From an uncultured Verrucomicrobiota bacterium (GTDB taxonomy: Bacteria; Verrucomicrobiota; Verrucomicrobiia; Opitutales; LL51), in the NCBI GenBank assembly GCA_947174645.1, contig CAMWJR010000003.1:1-26666 (forward strand): a stretch of 26,666 nucleotides of DNA. The letters run 5' to 3'. The translations under genes and the position numbers were made by a program. The notes under the pieces are model-generated. The model had not been told where the DNA came from and ran no database searches. It saw nothing but the letters and a program-made list of their open reading frames with translations. Each line of letters opens with the position of its first letter. The first letter of the stretch is position 1. Below are positions 15,418-23,555 of this stretch, piece by piece.

Positions 15418-16597
15418 GATGCAAATCCCACAAAATCTTTTGTACAGCGGCGACCGGGAACTCAACTTGGTAAGGTGTGCCACGAAGTTTCCCATAAGCT
15501 TTGTGCCCAACAATAAAAAAAGTCCATGAGTACTTTTCGTTGATTAGGACTTCAAAATTTTCGCTGCTATTCGCATCGATCGGTTTTTCTGGTGCGATCC
15601 CTATCGGACGAAGTGATCGAAAATCGTCCAGAATTTCTTGCGTATGTTCGGAAGAAACAAGTTTTGTTGCTCCCTGCGTATCTGATTGAAATGCGCCCCA
15701 ATGTCCCCCTTCATCTTGGACAAATATCAAGGTTTTTTTAGAAAGATGAAACTGCAGGGATTGCGGTGTAGGCAATAGCTTTTCCCAGTCAATGAGTGCA
15801 ACTTGCGGATTGCCTAAAAGATTATCTTTGTCCGGGAAATCAACGGTAATGGCAGAAGTTTCGAGCCACGCTTTGCGCTGGCCGGAATCTGAGGAGCCGA
15901 AGTAGATTGTAAAAGCGCGTCGCTCTCGGTCTTTTAAAGTCACCGTTAATGCAACCTCCCTCATTTCAGAATTAATCGCTGAAAGATTCGGCAACCATTC
16001 TAGCGTAGTCCATTGTTTCAGGAAAGCTTCAATTTGGTCCCCATCGGCTGGAATTTCGTAAGGCCTTACAAAATACCAAATTCCCCGATCTCGTTTAGCG
16101 AAAACGTAGCGCTTGTTCTTCGAAAAATCCTCAAAAATAATTTTTTGAATACCGTCTTTTTCTAAGGGGCAGCGAGCTCCTTTGAGCCAAAAATAGGAAT
16201 TCCAATAGCGATCCCATCTACTCGACTGTGATAACTCAGTACAAGGTTCCTTCTCTTTAGTTGTCTCAATGATTTTCCCTTTATTGGATAATTGTGTATA
16301 CGTATTTTCGGGAAAGGTTCTGTGACTGTTTTTCAATGTACTCAAAAACTCGCGAACGGCAAAAACGTTTGCTGGCCAGATAAATGGATCAACTAAGTTC
16401 CAGGAATTTTCCTGCTTTTCTAAATCAATTTTCGAGTTTCCCCTTTCAAGGACAATACGGTCGATGCCCGCTTCAACGTATAATTTGGACGAAAATTTTT
16501 CTATTTTGTGTTCAGAGAAACCGCGAAATAAAAACCAATTGGCCGCCAAACTAAGGATCAAAAGTCCTAAAAAAAGGCCTATTTTGATAATTTTCAT
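15410..16597 (-). CDS. DUF4340 domain protein, membrane-anchored
   Basis: A 395-aa protein with one N-terminal membrane segment (I-G-L-F-L-G-L-L-I-L-S-L-A-A-N-W-F-L-F, 6-24) and a large soluble part expected outside the cytoplasmic membrane. Segments such as I-V-L-E-R-G-N-S-K-I-D-L-E-K followed by W-N-L-V-D-P are typical of the repeating beta-rich DUF4340 unit (thioredoxin-fold-like partner of GldG-type proteins). In other bacteria it follows a GldA/GldF ABC transporter and a GldG-like protein. Here it overlaps the gldG-like gene by ATGA (16594-16597), but no ATPase or permease is present. Biochemical role not established. Confidence 0.75.
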   Translation of the reverse strand: MKIIKIGLFLGLLILSLAANWFLFRGFSEHKIEKFSSKLYVEAGIDRIVLERGNSKIDLEKQENSWNLVDPFIWPANVFAVREFLSTLKNSHRTFPENTYTQLSNKGKIIETTKEKEPCTELSQSSRWDRYWNSYFWLKGARCPLEKDGIQKIIFEDFSKNKRYVFAKRDRGIWYFVRPYEIPADGDQIEAFLKQWTTLEWLPNLSAINSEMREVALTVTLKDRERRAFTIYFGSSDSGQRKAWLETSAITVDFPDKDNLLGNPQVALIDWEKLLPTPQSLQFHLSKKTLIFVQDEGGHWGAFQSDTQGATKLVSSEHTQEILDDFRSLRPIGIAPEKPIDANSSENFEVLINEKYSWTFFIVGHKAYGKLRGTPYQVEFPVAAVQKILWDLHHE

Positions 16598-17973
16598 TTC
16601 CGTTTCTGCTGAGAGTTTTTCGCAATAGAAAATCTAACCAACAGGCACAGTACTAGTGATAACAATCCAACAATAATGCCTTTACAATCGGAATCTTGGA
16701 GCGAGAACTTGTAGTCGCAGGGAGTAGACTCATGGCCTAGTTTCCTATCTTTTTCCAACATGATATCGACAAGTGCATTCATAAACGCTCGATTCCCCAA
16801 ATCATTAAAGTAGCGATTTTCGACTAAGTTAGAACTTCCCATAACGAGCAATTTCCCTTCACTACCACGTGTTCCCACGGGGGCGGAAAGCATGGCAAGT
16901 ACCTTGGAGTCTTCATTTTCTGAGTTCAAATCTTGGCTTTCGCATTTCTTCCTTTCATCACCCAATAATAAAAGTGGCATTAATTGATGGCCGGTGGATT
17001 TTTCAGGACTATGATCTGTGCGGAACCAGTAGCTCTGGGGCAATAGAACTGACAATCCTTGGAGTTGCTGCAATTTCGGGTAGTCTCCAAAGTTTTTTAC
17101 TAAAAACTCCCCATTGAGGTTAAAAAAATTGTCAGACATTTGTGGTTTATCAATGATTCCTTCTCCTCGAATATCATGTTCCTCGAGAAGCTCTCCAAAA
17201 CCGCACATACACGGTGGCGATAATAATAACAAAACGCGACCACCATCATGAAGAAATTTTTGTAAAATTATTAATTCCGATTTCGAGAAATTTACCTTAG
17301 AGCCGGCAATAATCAATAGTGTATCATCAACAGAGAGTGCATCCAAAAGTTCCGCTTTTTTAATTTGATAGCCCCTTTGCTGAAGGCTGATCTTCCATTC
17401 AGAACCGCCAAAATACGGGTGCACGCTCTCGGGATCCAATTCGCCATGTCCTGAGGTGAAAAGGATTTTTTCAGATCTACGATGGACCCAGTCCATTATA
17501 GAACCCAATAGGACCGATTCGCCGCAAAATCCCCCATGGGTGTCAAAAAAAGTTTCCGACGGCAACGCGCGCTGATCGCCTTTGTAAGCCAATAAAACCT
17601 GGTTACGGGTGATCAATCCGAAACGGGAGATCAGGTCCTGTAATATGCGCGGCTGTTTAATAATATCGATAAATGTGAATTGGATTTTTTCTGGAGCGGT
17701 GCATTGGTAGGTTTTCCATAAATATCGCAGATTTTCTACAAATGGTGAAACGTCTTCATAAAAAACATATATCTCCAATGGTTCTTCAAGCGACTCTAAA
17801 ACCGTTTGTAGTGTGGATTCTTCTGTCGCTGTTTTGAGAGACCTTTGAAGATTAAAGGAGTACCCATATCGCTGACCGAGCTGATAAAAACAGAGCCCAC
17901 AGGAAATCGCCAGGATCGCAAAAAATAGTTTTTTAAAAAAAATCCCCCAATGCTTTATCGCTCCCCTCGCCAT
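16594..17973 (-). CDS. GldG-like ABC-transporter auxiliary protein
   Basis: A 459-aa protein of the GldG / ABC_transp_aux family. One membrane segment lies near the N-terminus (residues about 13-31) and one near the C-terminus (about 433-452), with a large external domain between them. I-L-F-T-S-G-H-G-E-L-D-P and the later G-G-R-V-L-L-L-L-S-P-P match the family's conserved core. In Bacteroidetes GldG works with GldA and GldF in gliding; in other phyla the pair with DUF4340 is of unknown function. Here it lies between rodZ (26 nt upstream) and DUF4340 (4-bp overlap), without ABC ATPase or permease genes. The only ABC ATPase nearby (18852-19643) is of the oligopeptide type and an unlikely partner. 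Confidence 0.75.
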   Translation of the reverse strand: MARGAIKHWGIFFKKLFFAILAISCGLCFYQLGQRYGYSFNLQRSLKTATEESTLQTVLESLEEPLEIYVFYEDVSPFVENLRYLWKTYQCTAPEKIQFTFIDIIKQPRILQDLISRFGLITRNQVLLAYKGDQRALPSETFFDTHGGFCGESVLLGSIMDWVHRRSEKILFTSGHGELDPESVHPYFGGSEWKISLQQRGYQIKKAELLDALSVDDTLLIIAGSKVNFSKSELIILQKFLHDGGRVLLLLSPPCMCGFGELLEEHDIRGEGIIDKPQMSDNFFNLNGEFLVKNFGDYPKLQQLQGLSVLLPQSYWFRTDHSPEKSTGHQLMPLLLLGDERKKCESQDLNSENEDSKVLAMLSAPVGTRGSEGKLLVMGSSNLVENRYFNDLGNRAFMNALVDIMLEKDRKLGHESTPCDYKFSLQDSDCKGIIVGLLSLVLCLLVRFSIAKNSQQKRK

Positions 17974-17999
17974 ATCGATCGCGTCTTTTAAATGGAACT

Positions 18000-18800
18000 T
18001 TATTCGGGACGAAACCCGCCACGACCGGCTTGAAGATGTAATATTTCGCCATTCATAAGCTCGATCTCTAACACTTCACCGCGATCGTAATAAACAGCAA
18101 TGGGCTTTTGATAGGTGATATTTTTCTGCTCACCGGGTGCCAGCGTTCCCGTGAATACATTCTCTCGGCTCTCCTCTTCACGGACCATCACACGCACGGT
18201 GTCTTTGGCATGTAATCTCAACTGCTTGGGCTCCTCGTTGACGACGGCGCTTTCCGAAGCCCTGTTTTCAAAGACGGCGCTTTCCGAAGCCCTGTTTTCA
18301 GAATGAGAGGAAATTTTATTAAAGAGCAGCCCCAAGATTCCGAGCAACAAGATAACGCCACCGGCAATACCCGCAATTTTCAAGATCTTTTGGCGATTGA
18401 TGACGATTTTCGAAGTCGGTTTTTTAGCATGGGGATCTTCCAAAACATCGTCAGTGAAAGATGTTTTAATGTTTTCAAGGTTACGTTCGAGCGCTGCTTG
18501 CTGATCGCGCTTTGTCGCTTCAATTGTCGTATGATGCCGTTGGGCCTCCATGGTCTCAAAAGCGGGTACAGGACACATCGCCATCATCTCGGGAACATCA
18601 AGCCCCAGAAAATCGACATAGGATTTATAAAATCCGCGCTTGTAGATATCCGGTAGGTCGAAATCGAATGACCCATTTTCAATCGACTCCAAATAGTCAA
18701 CCTTAATGCGGACCGCCTCTGCAACGTCATCCAGGCTCACCCCCTTCTGCTCACGCGCTTCCTTTAATCGACTTCCGAACCCCTCGCTCATCGTGCTCAT
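18000..18800 (-). CDS. rodZ: RodZ-like cell-shape protein
   Basis: A membrane protein that links MreB filaments to the cell wall machinery. From the ATG at 18800 (266 aa) the N-terminal HTH_25 domain reads G-S-R-L-K-E-A-R-E-Q-K-G-V-S-L-D-D-V-A, with the motif P-D-I-Y-K-R-G-F-Y-K-S-Y typical of RodZ. A linker follows, a membrane segment at about 139-161 (I-A-G-G-V-I-L-L-L-G-I-L-G-L-L-F), then a short external domain (DUF4115-like) ending in L-M-N-G-E-I-L-H-L-Q-A-G-R-G-G-F-R. A perfect 10-residue duplication lies just outside the membrane (168-187). GTG at 18821 and ATG at 18791 are alternative starts. First gene of the run to mnmA. Confidence 0.82.
   Translation of the reverse strand: MSTMSEGFGSRLKEAREQKGVSLDDVAEAVRIKVDYLESIENGSFDFDLPDIYKRGFYKSYVDFLGLDVPEMMAMCPVPAFETMEAQRHHTTIEATKRDQQAALERNLENIKTSFTDDVLEDPHAKKPTSKIVINRQKILKIAGIAGGVILLLGILGLLFNKISSHSENRASESAVFENRASESAVVNEEPKQLRLHAKDTVRVMVREEESRENVFTGTLAPGEQKNITYQKPIAVYYDRGEVLEIELMNGEILHLQAGRGGFRPE
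18243..18300. repeat. In-frame 30-bp tandem duplication within rodZ
   Basis: Two copies of a 28-bp identical sequence (18243-18270 and 18273-18300) with a period of 30 bp, differing only in the 2-bp joint. It encodes ENRASESAVF followed by ENRASESAVV. Identity at third codon positions indicates a recent slippage duplication; the reading frame is kept. Confidence 0.95.
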
Positions 18801-18851
18801 CTTGAAAAGTTTTACCGACACTTACAACGCATTTTTACGATCCGACAAGCC

Positions 18852-19643
18852 CTAAATGTGGGGAACGGCATCAACCAGCAACCGCGTGTACGGATGGACG
18901 GGATTTTGGCAAATCGCTTGCGGTTCACCGAGTTCTAAAAAGCGACCGTGGCGCATGACGATCATGGTGTCACAAAAATGGGCTACAACTGCGATATTGT
19001 GCGCAATCCACAAGATCGCCATATTGTGCTTATGTCTTAGATTATCCAAAAGCGATAAAATCCGTTTTTGCACTAATACATCGCAGGCGCTAGTCATCTC
19101 ATCGCAAATCAAGACCTCGGGGGATACTGCAAGCCCACGGGCAATTGAAATGCGCTGACGTTGTCCCCCACTTAGTTGTACGGGGTATCGATGGAGCAAG
19201 GAAGAATCGAGCTCAACGGATTCTAATAACGCTCCGATACGCAATGCCGTTTCTTTGGCGGTTAGGCGAAAATGGATTTTTAGGGGTTCTCTAAGAATGG
19301 CCTCCACGCTCATCGTCGGATCAAGAGCATCGGAAAAATTTTGGGGAATGATCTGAAGGCGGCGACGATAAGGGAAAAACTGTCGGTCGTTGAGCGCTTG
19401 CACTTCCTTCCCATCCGAAATAATTTTTCCTGAAGTAGCCGGAACAAAGTGTCCAATCGCTTTGATGAGGGTCGATTTCCCGCTGCCGCTTTCCCCAACA
19501 ATTCCTAAAACTTCGCCACGCTTGAGCGTTAAAGAAACATCATTGACAGCACGAATTGACCTCGATTTCCAAAACCGCCATCCAACGCGCTGACGATAAT
19601 CGACGACCAGTTTTTGGACTTCTAAAATGGCTGTGCTTCTCAC
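18852..19643 (-). CDS. Oligopeptide/dipeptide-type ABC transporter ATP-binding protein
   Basis: A 263-aa ATPase of the OppF/DppF type. It shows Walker A G-E-S-G-S-G-K-S-T (50-58), signature L-S-G-G-Q-R-Q-R-I-S-I-A-R (157-169), Walker B L-I-C-D-E (D181, E182) and the H-loop in I-A-H-N. The C-terminal N-P-V-H-P-Y-T-R-L-L is the peptide-transporter hallmark. Walker B continues M-T-S-A-C-D, where the family usually has P-T-S-A-L-D, so the D-loop is altered at two places but keeps its Asp. No permease, binding protein or OppD partner is nearby, so its substrate and transporter are unknown. The only reasonable start is GTG at 19643; TTGAAA lies 38 bp upstream. Confidence 0.88.
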   Translation of the reverse strand: MRSTAILEVQKLVVDYRQRVGWRFWKSRSIRAVNDVSLTLKRGEVLGIVGESGSGKSTLIKAIGHFVPATSGKIISDGKEVQALNDRQFFPYRRRLQIIPQNFSDALDPTMSVEAILREPLKIHFRLTAKETALRIGALLESVELDSSLLHRYPVQLSGGQRQRISIARGLAVSPEVLICDEMTSACDVLVQKRILSLLDNLRHKHNMAILWIAHNIAVVAHFCDTMIVMRHGRFLELGEPQAICQNPVHPYTRLLVDAVPHI

Positions 19644-19698
19644 CTATTGATCCAATCAAATGAGAAGTTCACATTTTTCAATCCAAGGTAACGCAAAC

Positions 19699-19727
19699 TT
19701 GACCTTTAAGCACGGGTTCGCACTTAT
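19699..19727 (+). promoter_or_regulatory. Possible gatCA promoter
   Basis: TTGACC (19699-19704), 5 of 6, with an ill-defined AT-rich -10 region (ACTTAT at 19722-19727 after 17 bp, or TATTAA at 19725-19730). The -35 begins 39 bp before the gatC ATG, supporting that start over the longer frame from 19660. Confidence 0.4.
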
Positions 19728-19737
19728 TAACACCGCT

Positions 19738-20025
19738 ATGACAAATCAACACGTCGATCTTGATCGCATCATGCAACTCTGCCGCATCGAGCTTACCGAC
19801 GACGAAAAAAAGACCTTAACGCAGCAACTCGACACCATGCTCCACTATTTGGACCAAATTCAAGAAGTCGATATCGAAGGCGTCGAACCACTGTATCACT
19901 CTGTGGAGGCCTGCGACGTTTTACATAACGATATCCCTGGAGAAAATTTTTCAGTTGATGAGGCCTTACAAAACGCTCCGGATACACGAGAGCACCAAAT
20001 TACCGTTCCCCGTATTGTTGATTAG
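19738..20025 (+). CDS. gatC: Asp-tRNA(Asn)/Glu-tRNA(Gln) amidotransferase subunit C
   Basis: The 95-aa belt subunit that stabilises GatA and GatB in the transamidosome. It has V-D-L-D-R-I-M-Q-L-C-R-I-E-L-T-D-D-E near the start, M-L-H-Y-L-D-Q-I-Q-E-V-D-I-E-G-V-E-P-L-Y-H, and the C-terminal T-V-P-R-I-V-D, all typical. The frame also opens at 19660, but the 26 extra residues precede the normal start and overlap the predicted promoter. gatA starts 8 nt after the stop. Presence of gatCA implies that Gln-tRNA and/or Asn-tRNA is made by the indirect route; gatB is elsewhere. Confidence 0.93.
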   Translation: MTNQHVDLDRIMQLCRIELTDDEKKTLTQQLDTMLHYLDQIQEVDIEGVEPLYHSVEACDVLHNDIPGENFSVDEALQNAPDTREHQITVPRIVD

Positions 20026-20033
20026 TTAATTTT

Positions 20034-21494
20034 ATGGATTCACTTTTTTATCAGTCCGCCAACACATTATCGGAACAGCTCGCGCTCGGAAAAATCTCTT
20101 CCGTTGAACTGACTCAAGAATTTCTGCGCCGCATTGATACGGTCGAGCCCAAGGTACAGGCATTTCTCAGCATCGACCGTGAAAAATCACTCGCAGAGGC
20201 GAAGGCCTCGGACCAGCGCCGCGCACAAAAGGCAACCCTAGGTCCTTTAGATGGTATCCCTGTTGGAATCAAAGACCTGATTGCCGAAAAAGGACAGCCT
20301 CTGACGTGCGCCAGTAAGATTTTGGAGCATTACATCAGTCCGTATGATGCGACAGTTATCGAAAAGCTCCACGCTGCGGGCGCGGTTTTATTAGGTCGAC
20401 TGAATATGGATGAGTTTGCAATGGGCTCTTCTACTGAAAGCTCGGCATATCATAAAACCTATAACCCTTGGAACTTAGCGCATGTTCCAGGTGGCAGTGG
20501 CGGTGGTAGTACGGCCGCTGTAGCTGCAGGTGAATTGCCCTTAGCGCTCGGCTCTGATACCGGAGGCTCTGTTCGGCAGCCAGCAGCTTATTGTGGCATT
20601 TACGGGTTAAAGCCTACATATGGCTTAATTAGCCGCTATGGTCTCTCGGCGCTGACGAGTTCCACGGACCAGATTGGTCCCAATGCGCGTGAAATCCGTG
20701 ATCTTTGCTTATTATTACAGGTACTTGCGGGTCATGATGATCGCGATTCGACAAGTTATCCTGCCGATATTCCAAATTATCTTCAAAGCCTCAAAAATAC
20801 CCAGCCTTGTCGGATTGGGATTCCTAAAGAGTATTTTGGAGAAGGTCTTTCTGCCGAGGTTCGAGAATCTATTGAAGCCGCCATTGCATTTTACCAGCAA
20901 AATGGCTACACGGTTATCGACATCACTTTACCGCATACGCGTTATGCAATTCCCGTATATTATGTCGTTATGACAGCAGAGGCTTCTTCGAACCTTGCGC
21001 GCTTTGACGGCATCCGCTATTCGCACCGCAGTACCGAGGCGACAAATGCGATCGATATCTATCTTAAATCCCGGGAAGAAGGCTTTGGCCCCGAGGTTAA
21101 ACGTCGAATTTTGTTGGGAACCTTTGCACTGAGTAGTGATCATCGTGACGCCTACTACATGCGCGCTCAAAGAGTTCGTACGCTGATCCAGAGGGATTTT
21201 CTACAGGCCTTTCAAGATGTCGATGTTATCTTAACGCCAACAGCGCCATCAACGGCTTTTAAATTCGGTGCCAAATCAAGCGATCCACTGCAAATGTATT
21301 TAGAGGATATCTGTACAGTCTCAGCAAGCCTCGCGGGATTTCCTGCATTAGCGGTTCCGTGCGGGTTTGGAGGAAATAACCTCCCGATTGGGTTTCAACT
21401 TATTGGTAACTTTTTCCAAGAGTCCACCTTACTTGCGACGGCCCACGTTTTTGAGCGCGAACACGACTGTGTCCGCAAACACCCCGAATTATAA
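20034..21494 (+). CDS. gatA: Asp-tRNA(Asn)/Glu-tRNA(Gln) amidotransferase subunit A
   Basis: The glutaminase subunit that releases ammonia for amidation of misacylated tRNA. The 486-aa protein carries the amidase signature with catalytic triad Lys80 (V-G-I-K-D-L-I), Ser155 (P-G-G-S-G-G-G-S) and Ser179 (D-T-G-G-S-V-R-Q-P-A), at positions almost identical to those of characterised GatA proteins. Y-G-L-K-P-T-Y-G-L-I-S-R-Y-G and S-S-T-D-Q-I-G-P also fit GatA rather than other amidases. It follows gatC by 8 nt and is closed by a strong hairpin terminator shared with the convergent greA gene. Confidence 0.97.
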   Translation: MDSLFYQSANTLSEQLALGKISSVELTQEFLRRIDTVEPKVQAFLSIDREKSLAEAKASDQRRAQKATLGPLDGIPVGIKDLIAEKGQPLTCASKILEHYISPYDATVIEKLHAAGAVLLGRLNMDEFAMGSSTESSAYHKTYNPWNLAHVPGGSGGGSTAAVAAGELPLALGSDTGGSVRQPAAYCGIYGLKPTYGLISRYGLSALTSSTDQIGPNAREIRDLCLLLQVLAGHDDRDSTSYPADIPNYLQSLKNTQPCRIGIPKEYFGEGLSAEVRESIEAAIAFYQQNGYTVIDITLPHTRYAIPVYYVVMTAEASSNLARFDGIRYSHRSTEATNAIDIYLKSREEGFGPEVKRRILLGTFALSSDHRDAYYMRAQRVRTLIQRDFLQAFQDVDVILTPTAPSTAFKFGAKSSDPLQMYLEDICTVSASLAGFPALAVPCGFGGNNLPIGFQLIGNFFQESTLLATAHVFEREHDCVRKHPEL

Positions 21495-21512
21495 AAAACT
21501 TTTACCGAGAAT

Positions 21513-21542
21513 AAAAAACGCCCGCAGGTGCGGGCGTTTTTT
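21513..21542. terminator. Bidirectional intrinsic terminator between gatA and greA
   Basis: AAAAAACGCCCGC-aggt-GCGGGCGTTTTTT is a perfect 13-bp stem with a tetraloop: a GC-rich core flanked by A-tract and T-tract, so it works on both strands. It occupies the only convergent junction in the window with room for a terminator. Confidence 0.95.
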
Positions 21543-21549
21543 GTGTAGA

Positions 21550-23418
21550 CTACATACAGTCCACGTAACGTGCAATAGATTCGATTTTCCACGCTGAGGT
21601 TTTGTCGCCGATTTTAACCTCGACTTCATCACCAAGTGTTCGCGAAAGCAATGCGTGTGCCAGTGGTGTTTTGTAGGAAAGAATATTGTTATCTGGGTCG
21701 CTGTCCCAAGCTCCGAGAATCGCATACTCTGCCTGCTCATTAGAAGCCACGGAACGTAAACGAACGACCGTACCGATACCGACAGCATCATTGCTTGCCT
21801 CCGCAAAATCAAAGACCTGCGCCCGCTTGAGATCGGTCTCCAATTGGTCACGACGCGAAAATAAAATTTCCTGGTCTTGGCGTGCCATCTTGTACTCGGA
21901 GTTTTCGCTCAAATCACCGTGCTCACGCGCAATCTCGATCGCTTTCTTATTGGCTGGAATCTTTTCATTGATAAGCGATTCGTACTCTTTTTTCTTCGCA
22001 TCGAAACTCTCCTGTGAAACAATGAGCGACAAATCGGCACCAGGATGTTCGACAATTTTTTCTGAAATCAGGGACTGGAGCGAGGGGAATTCCTTAATAA
22101 AGCGCGCAAAGAGGAGTTTTTTCGTTAATGCATCAAACCACTGATTTTGCATGAGCATTTGACACAAATCACGCGCATTTTCTTCACTTGCATCTGATAA
22201 AAGATCACGAATCAGGTTCCGATCCTCACTAACAAGTTCCGCCAGCGGGATACGTTTTGAAGAAGTATTGGCAAGGGCATCCGCATCGATTGCAAGAAAA
22301 ATAGCCTTCAAAAGTTGATACCCGATGAGTTTTTCGGAAATGACCTCCGCAAATTTCCGTACGTGACGGTTCTTAATGATCCAATGAAGAATGGGCGACT
22401 TCAGTGAACGTTCATTGAGCCAACGGACAAAACAATCGCGCAAAAAGTCATGACAACCCCGCTCACAGAGAAACAATACACACTCATTGGTAAATTTTCC
22501 CCGACTATTGCGCAACAAGTTCGCACAACGGCTCTCCCATTCATCAGGAAACGCATAGGTCACTAACAACAAAAATCGATCGTAATAGGAAGGCGGAAGT
22601 TCTTCAATCAACTTACCTAAATTATTGCAGTCGCGGATGATCGATTCGGGCGTCGGCTCAAAATACTCTGTATCATCACCTGTGATTTCCGCTAAATCAT
22701 TACGCACCCAGCAACAAACAAGCTGCTGTGCCGTCGAAAGCCGCTTATCGTTTGACGTCAAAACTGCATTAAGGTCTTCGACAATGCGTTTAATCTCGTC
22801 AGCAATTGCTTCTTGATGCTCAGGCAATAAGGTGAGGATTTTTGCCGCGATCTCAATTTTTTTAGTGGGGTCTTTGTAAATTTGAAGTTGCTCGAGGATA
22901 TCATCCTCTACGCTCACGGGTTGCTCACGCAACGTATAGGTATTAGAACGCTTCGGTGATGCGATAATCAACGGATCTTTTGCCAGTAATTTCTTAGTAT
23001 TCGTCCACCAGCGCCGAAAACCGCTTTCGCCAATAATACGCTTAAATACAAACTCGATTTCGCTGAGCGCAAGCTCCTTACGCGGATTTTCCTCAATAAG
23101 GGCACGCAGCACTTCTAATGGCTCTTTTTTGACATGATCCACGACTTCTTGAGGGCGGTCGTGAAACTGAACGAGTATATGATCTTGCGGCAAGATCTCG
23201 AGCTTTCGTGCGCAAAAAACCGGATCCATTGCGCGCTCTGTTCCATCCTCAAAAACGATTTTTAACTTGTTTGTCGGGGCGTCATAGGAATGAATCTTTC
23301 CTAGTCCCCAACTATGGTGTACACAATAAACCCCTTCGTCGATTCGCTCTAATTTTTCCAGTTCTCGATCAAGGAGCGGTTGTTTACGAGCGATTTGCTC
23401 GATTATCGTCTTATCCAT
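21550..23418 (-). CDS. greA: GreA transcript-cleavage factor fused to a long N-terminal region
   Basis: GreA rescues backtracked RNA polymerase by stimulating transcript cleavage. The C-terminal ~150 residues (about 472-620) are a full GreA: coiled-coil with tip G-D-L-S-E-N-S-E-Y (501-509, acidic D502 and E505), then the FKBP-like domain. The preceding ~470 residues make this a fusion of the kind annotated in Chlamydia as 'transcript cleavage factor/unknown domain fusion'. Residues about 29-76 (G-V-Y-C-V-H-H-S-W-G-L-G-K-I, then a beta-rich stretch ending M-D-P-V-F-C-A-R-K-L-E-I-L) resemble Tudor/RID-type modules. About 110-470 is mainly helical, with R-R-W-W-T-N-T-K-K-L-L-A-K-D-P at 135-149. 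GGAG lies 11 nt before the ATG. Divergent from comF. Confidence 0.93.
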   Translation of the reverse strand: MDKTIIEQIARKQPLLDRELEKLERIDEGVYCVHHSWGLGKIHSYDAPTNKLKIVFEDGTERAMDPVFCARKLEILPQDHILVQFHDRPQEVVDHVKKEPLEVLRALIEENPRKELALSEIEFVFKRIIGESGFRRWWTNTKKLLAKDPLIIASPKRSNTYTLREQPVSVEDDILEQLQIYKDPTKKIEIAAKILTLLPEHQEAIADEIKRIVEDLNAVLTSNDKRLSTAQQLVCCWVRNDLAEITGDDTEYFEPTPESIIRDCNNLGKLIEELPPSYYDRFLLLVTYAFPDEWESRCANLLRNSRGKFTNECVLFLCERGCHDFLRDCFVRWLNERSLKSPILHWIIKNRHVRKFAEVISEKLIGYQLLKAIFLAIDADALANTSSKRIPLAELVSEDRNLIRDLLSDASEENARDLCQMLMQNQWFDALTKKLLFARFIKEFPSLQSLISEKIVEHPGADLSLIVSQESFDAKKKEYESLINEKIPANKKAIEIAREHGDLSENSEYKMARQDQEILFSRRDQLETDLKRAQVFDFAEASNDAVGIGTVVRLRSVASNEQAEYAILGAWDSDPDNNILSYKTPLAHALLSRTLGDEVEVKIGDKTSAWKIESIARYVDCM

Positions 23419-23442
23419 CTCGTCTATTTCTCCGCGCCTAGT

Positions 23443-23469
23443 TTCTTATCTCGTAGGCACCGCTGTCAA
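23443..23469 (-). promoter_or_regulatory. Possible greA promoter
   Basis: Perfect -35 TTGACA on the minus strand (23469-23464), with a weak -10 (TAAGAA, 23448-23443) after 15 bp. The -35 lies 51 bp before the ATG, leaving a leader of about 17-20 nt that holds GGAG (23433-23430). This is a conventional arrangement, unlike the short-leader genes. Confidence 0.4.
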
Positions 23470-23555
23470 TTATTTTCTAATTTTCATGCAATTCTTAAGC
23501 CTCATCATTTGGTCGCTACTTTTCAAATTAACGAATTTTTTTATGCTTAAAAACG

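Noticed and set aside
19647..19659. TTGAT-cca-ATCAA inverted repeat upstream of the OppF-like gene
   Set aside because: A 5-bp AT-rich repeat is expected by chance.
21489..22144. Open frames of 120 aa (minus) and 152 aa (plus) over the 3' end of greA
   Set aside because: Both are shadows of the conserved GreA domain, and one crosses the terminator.
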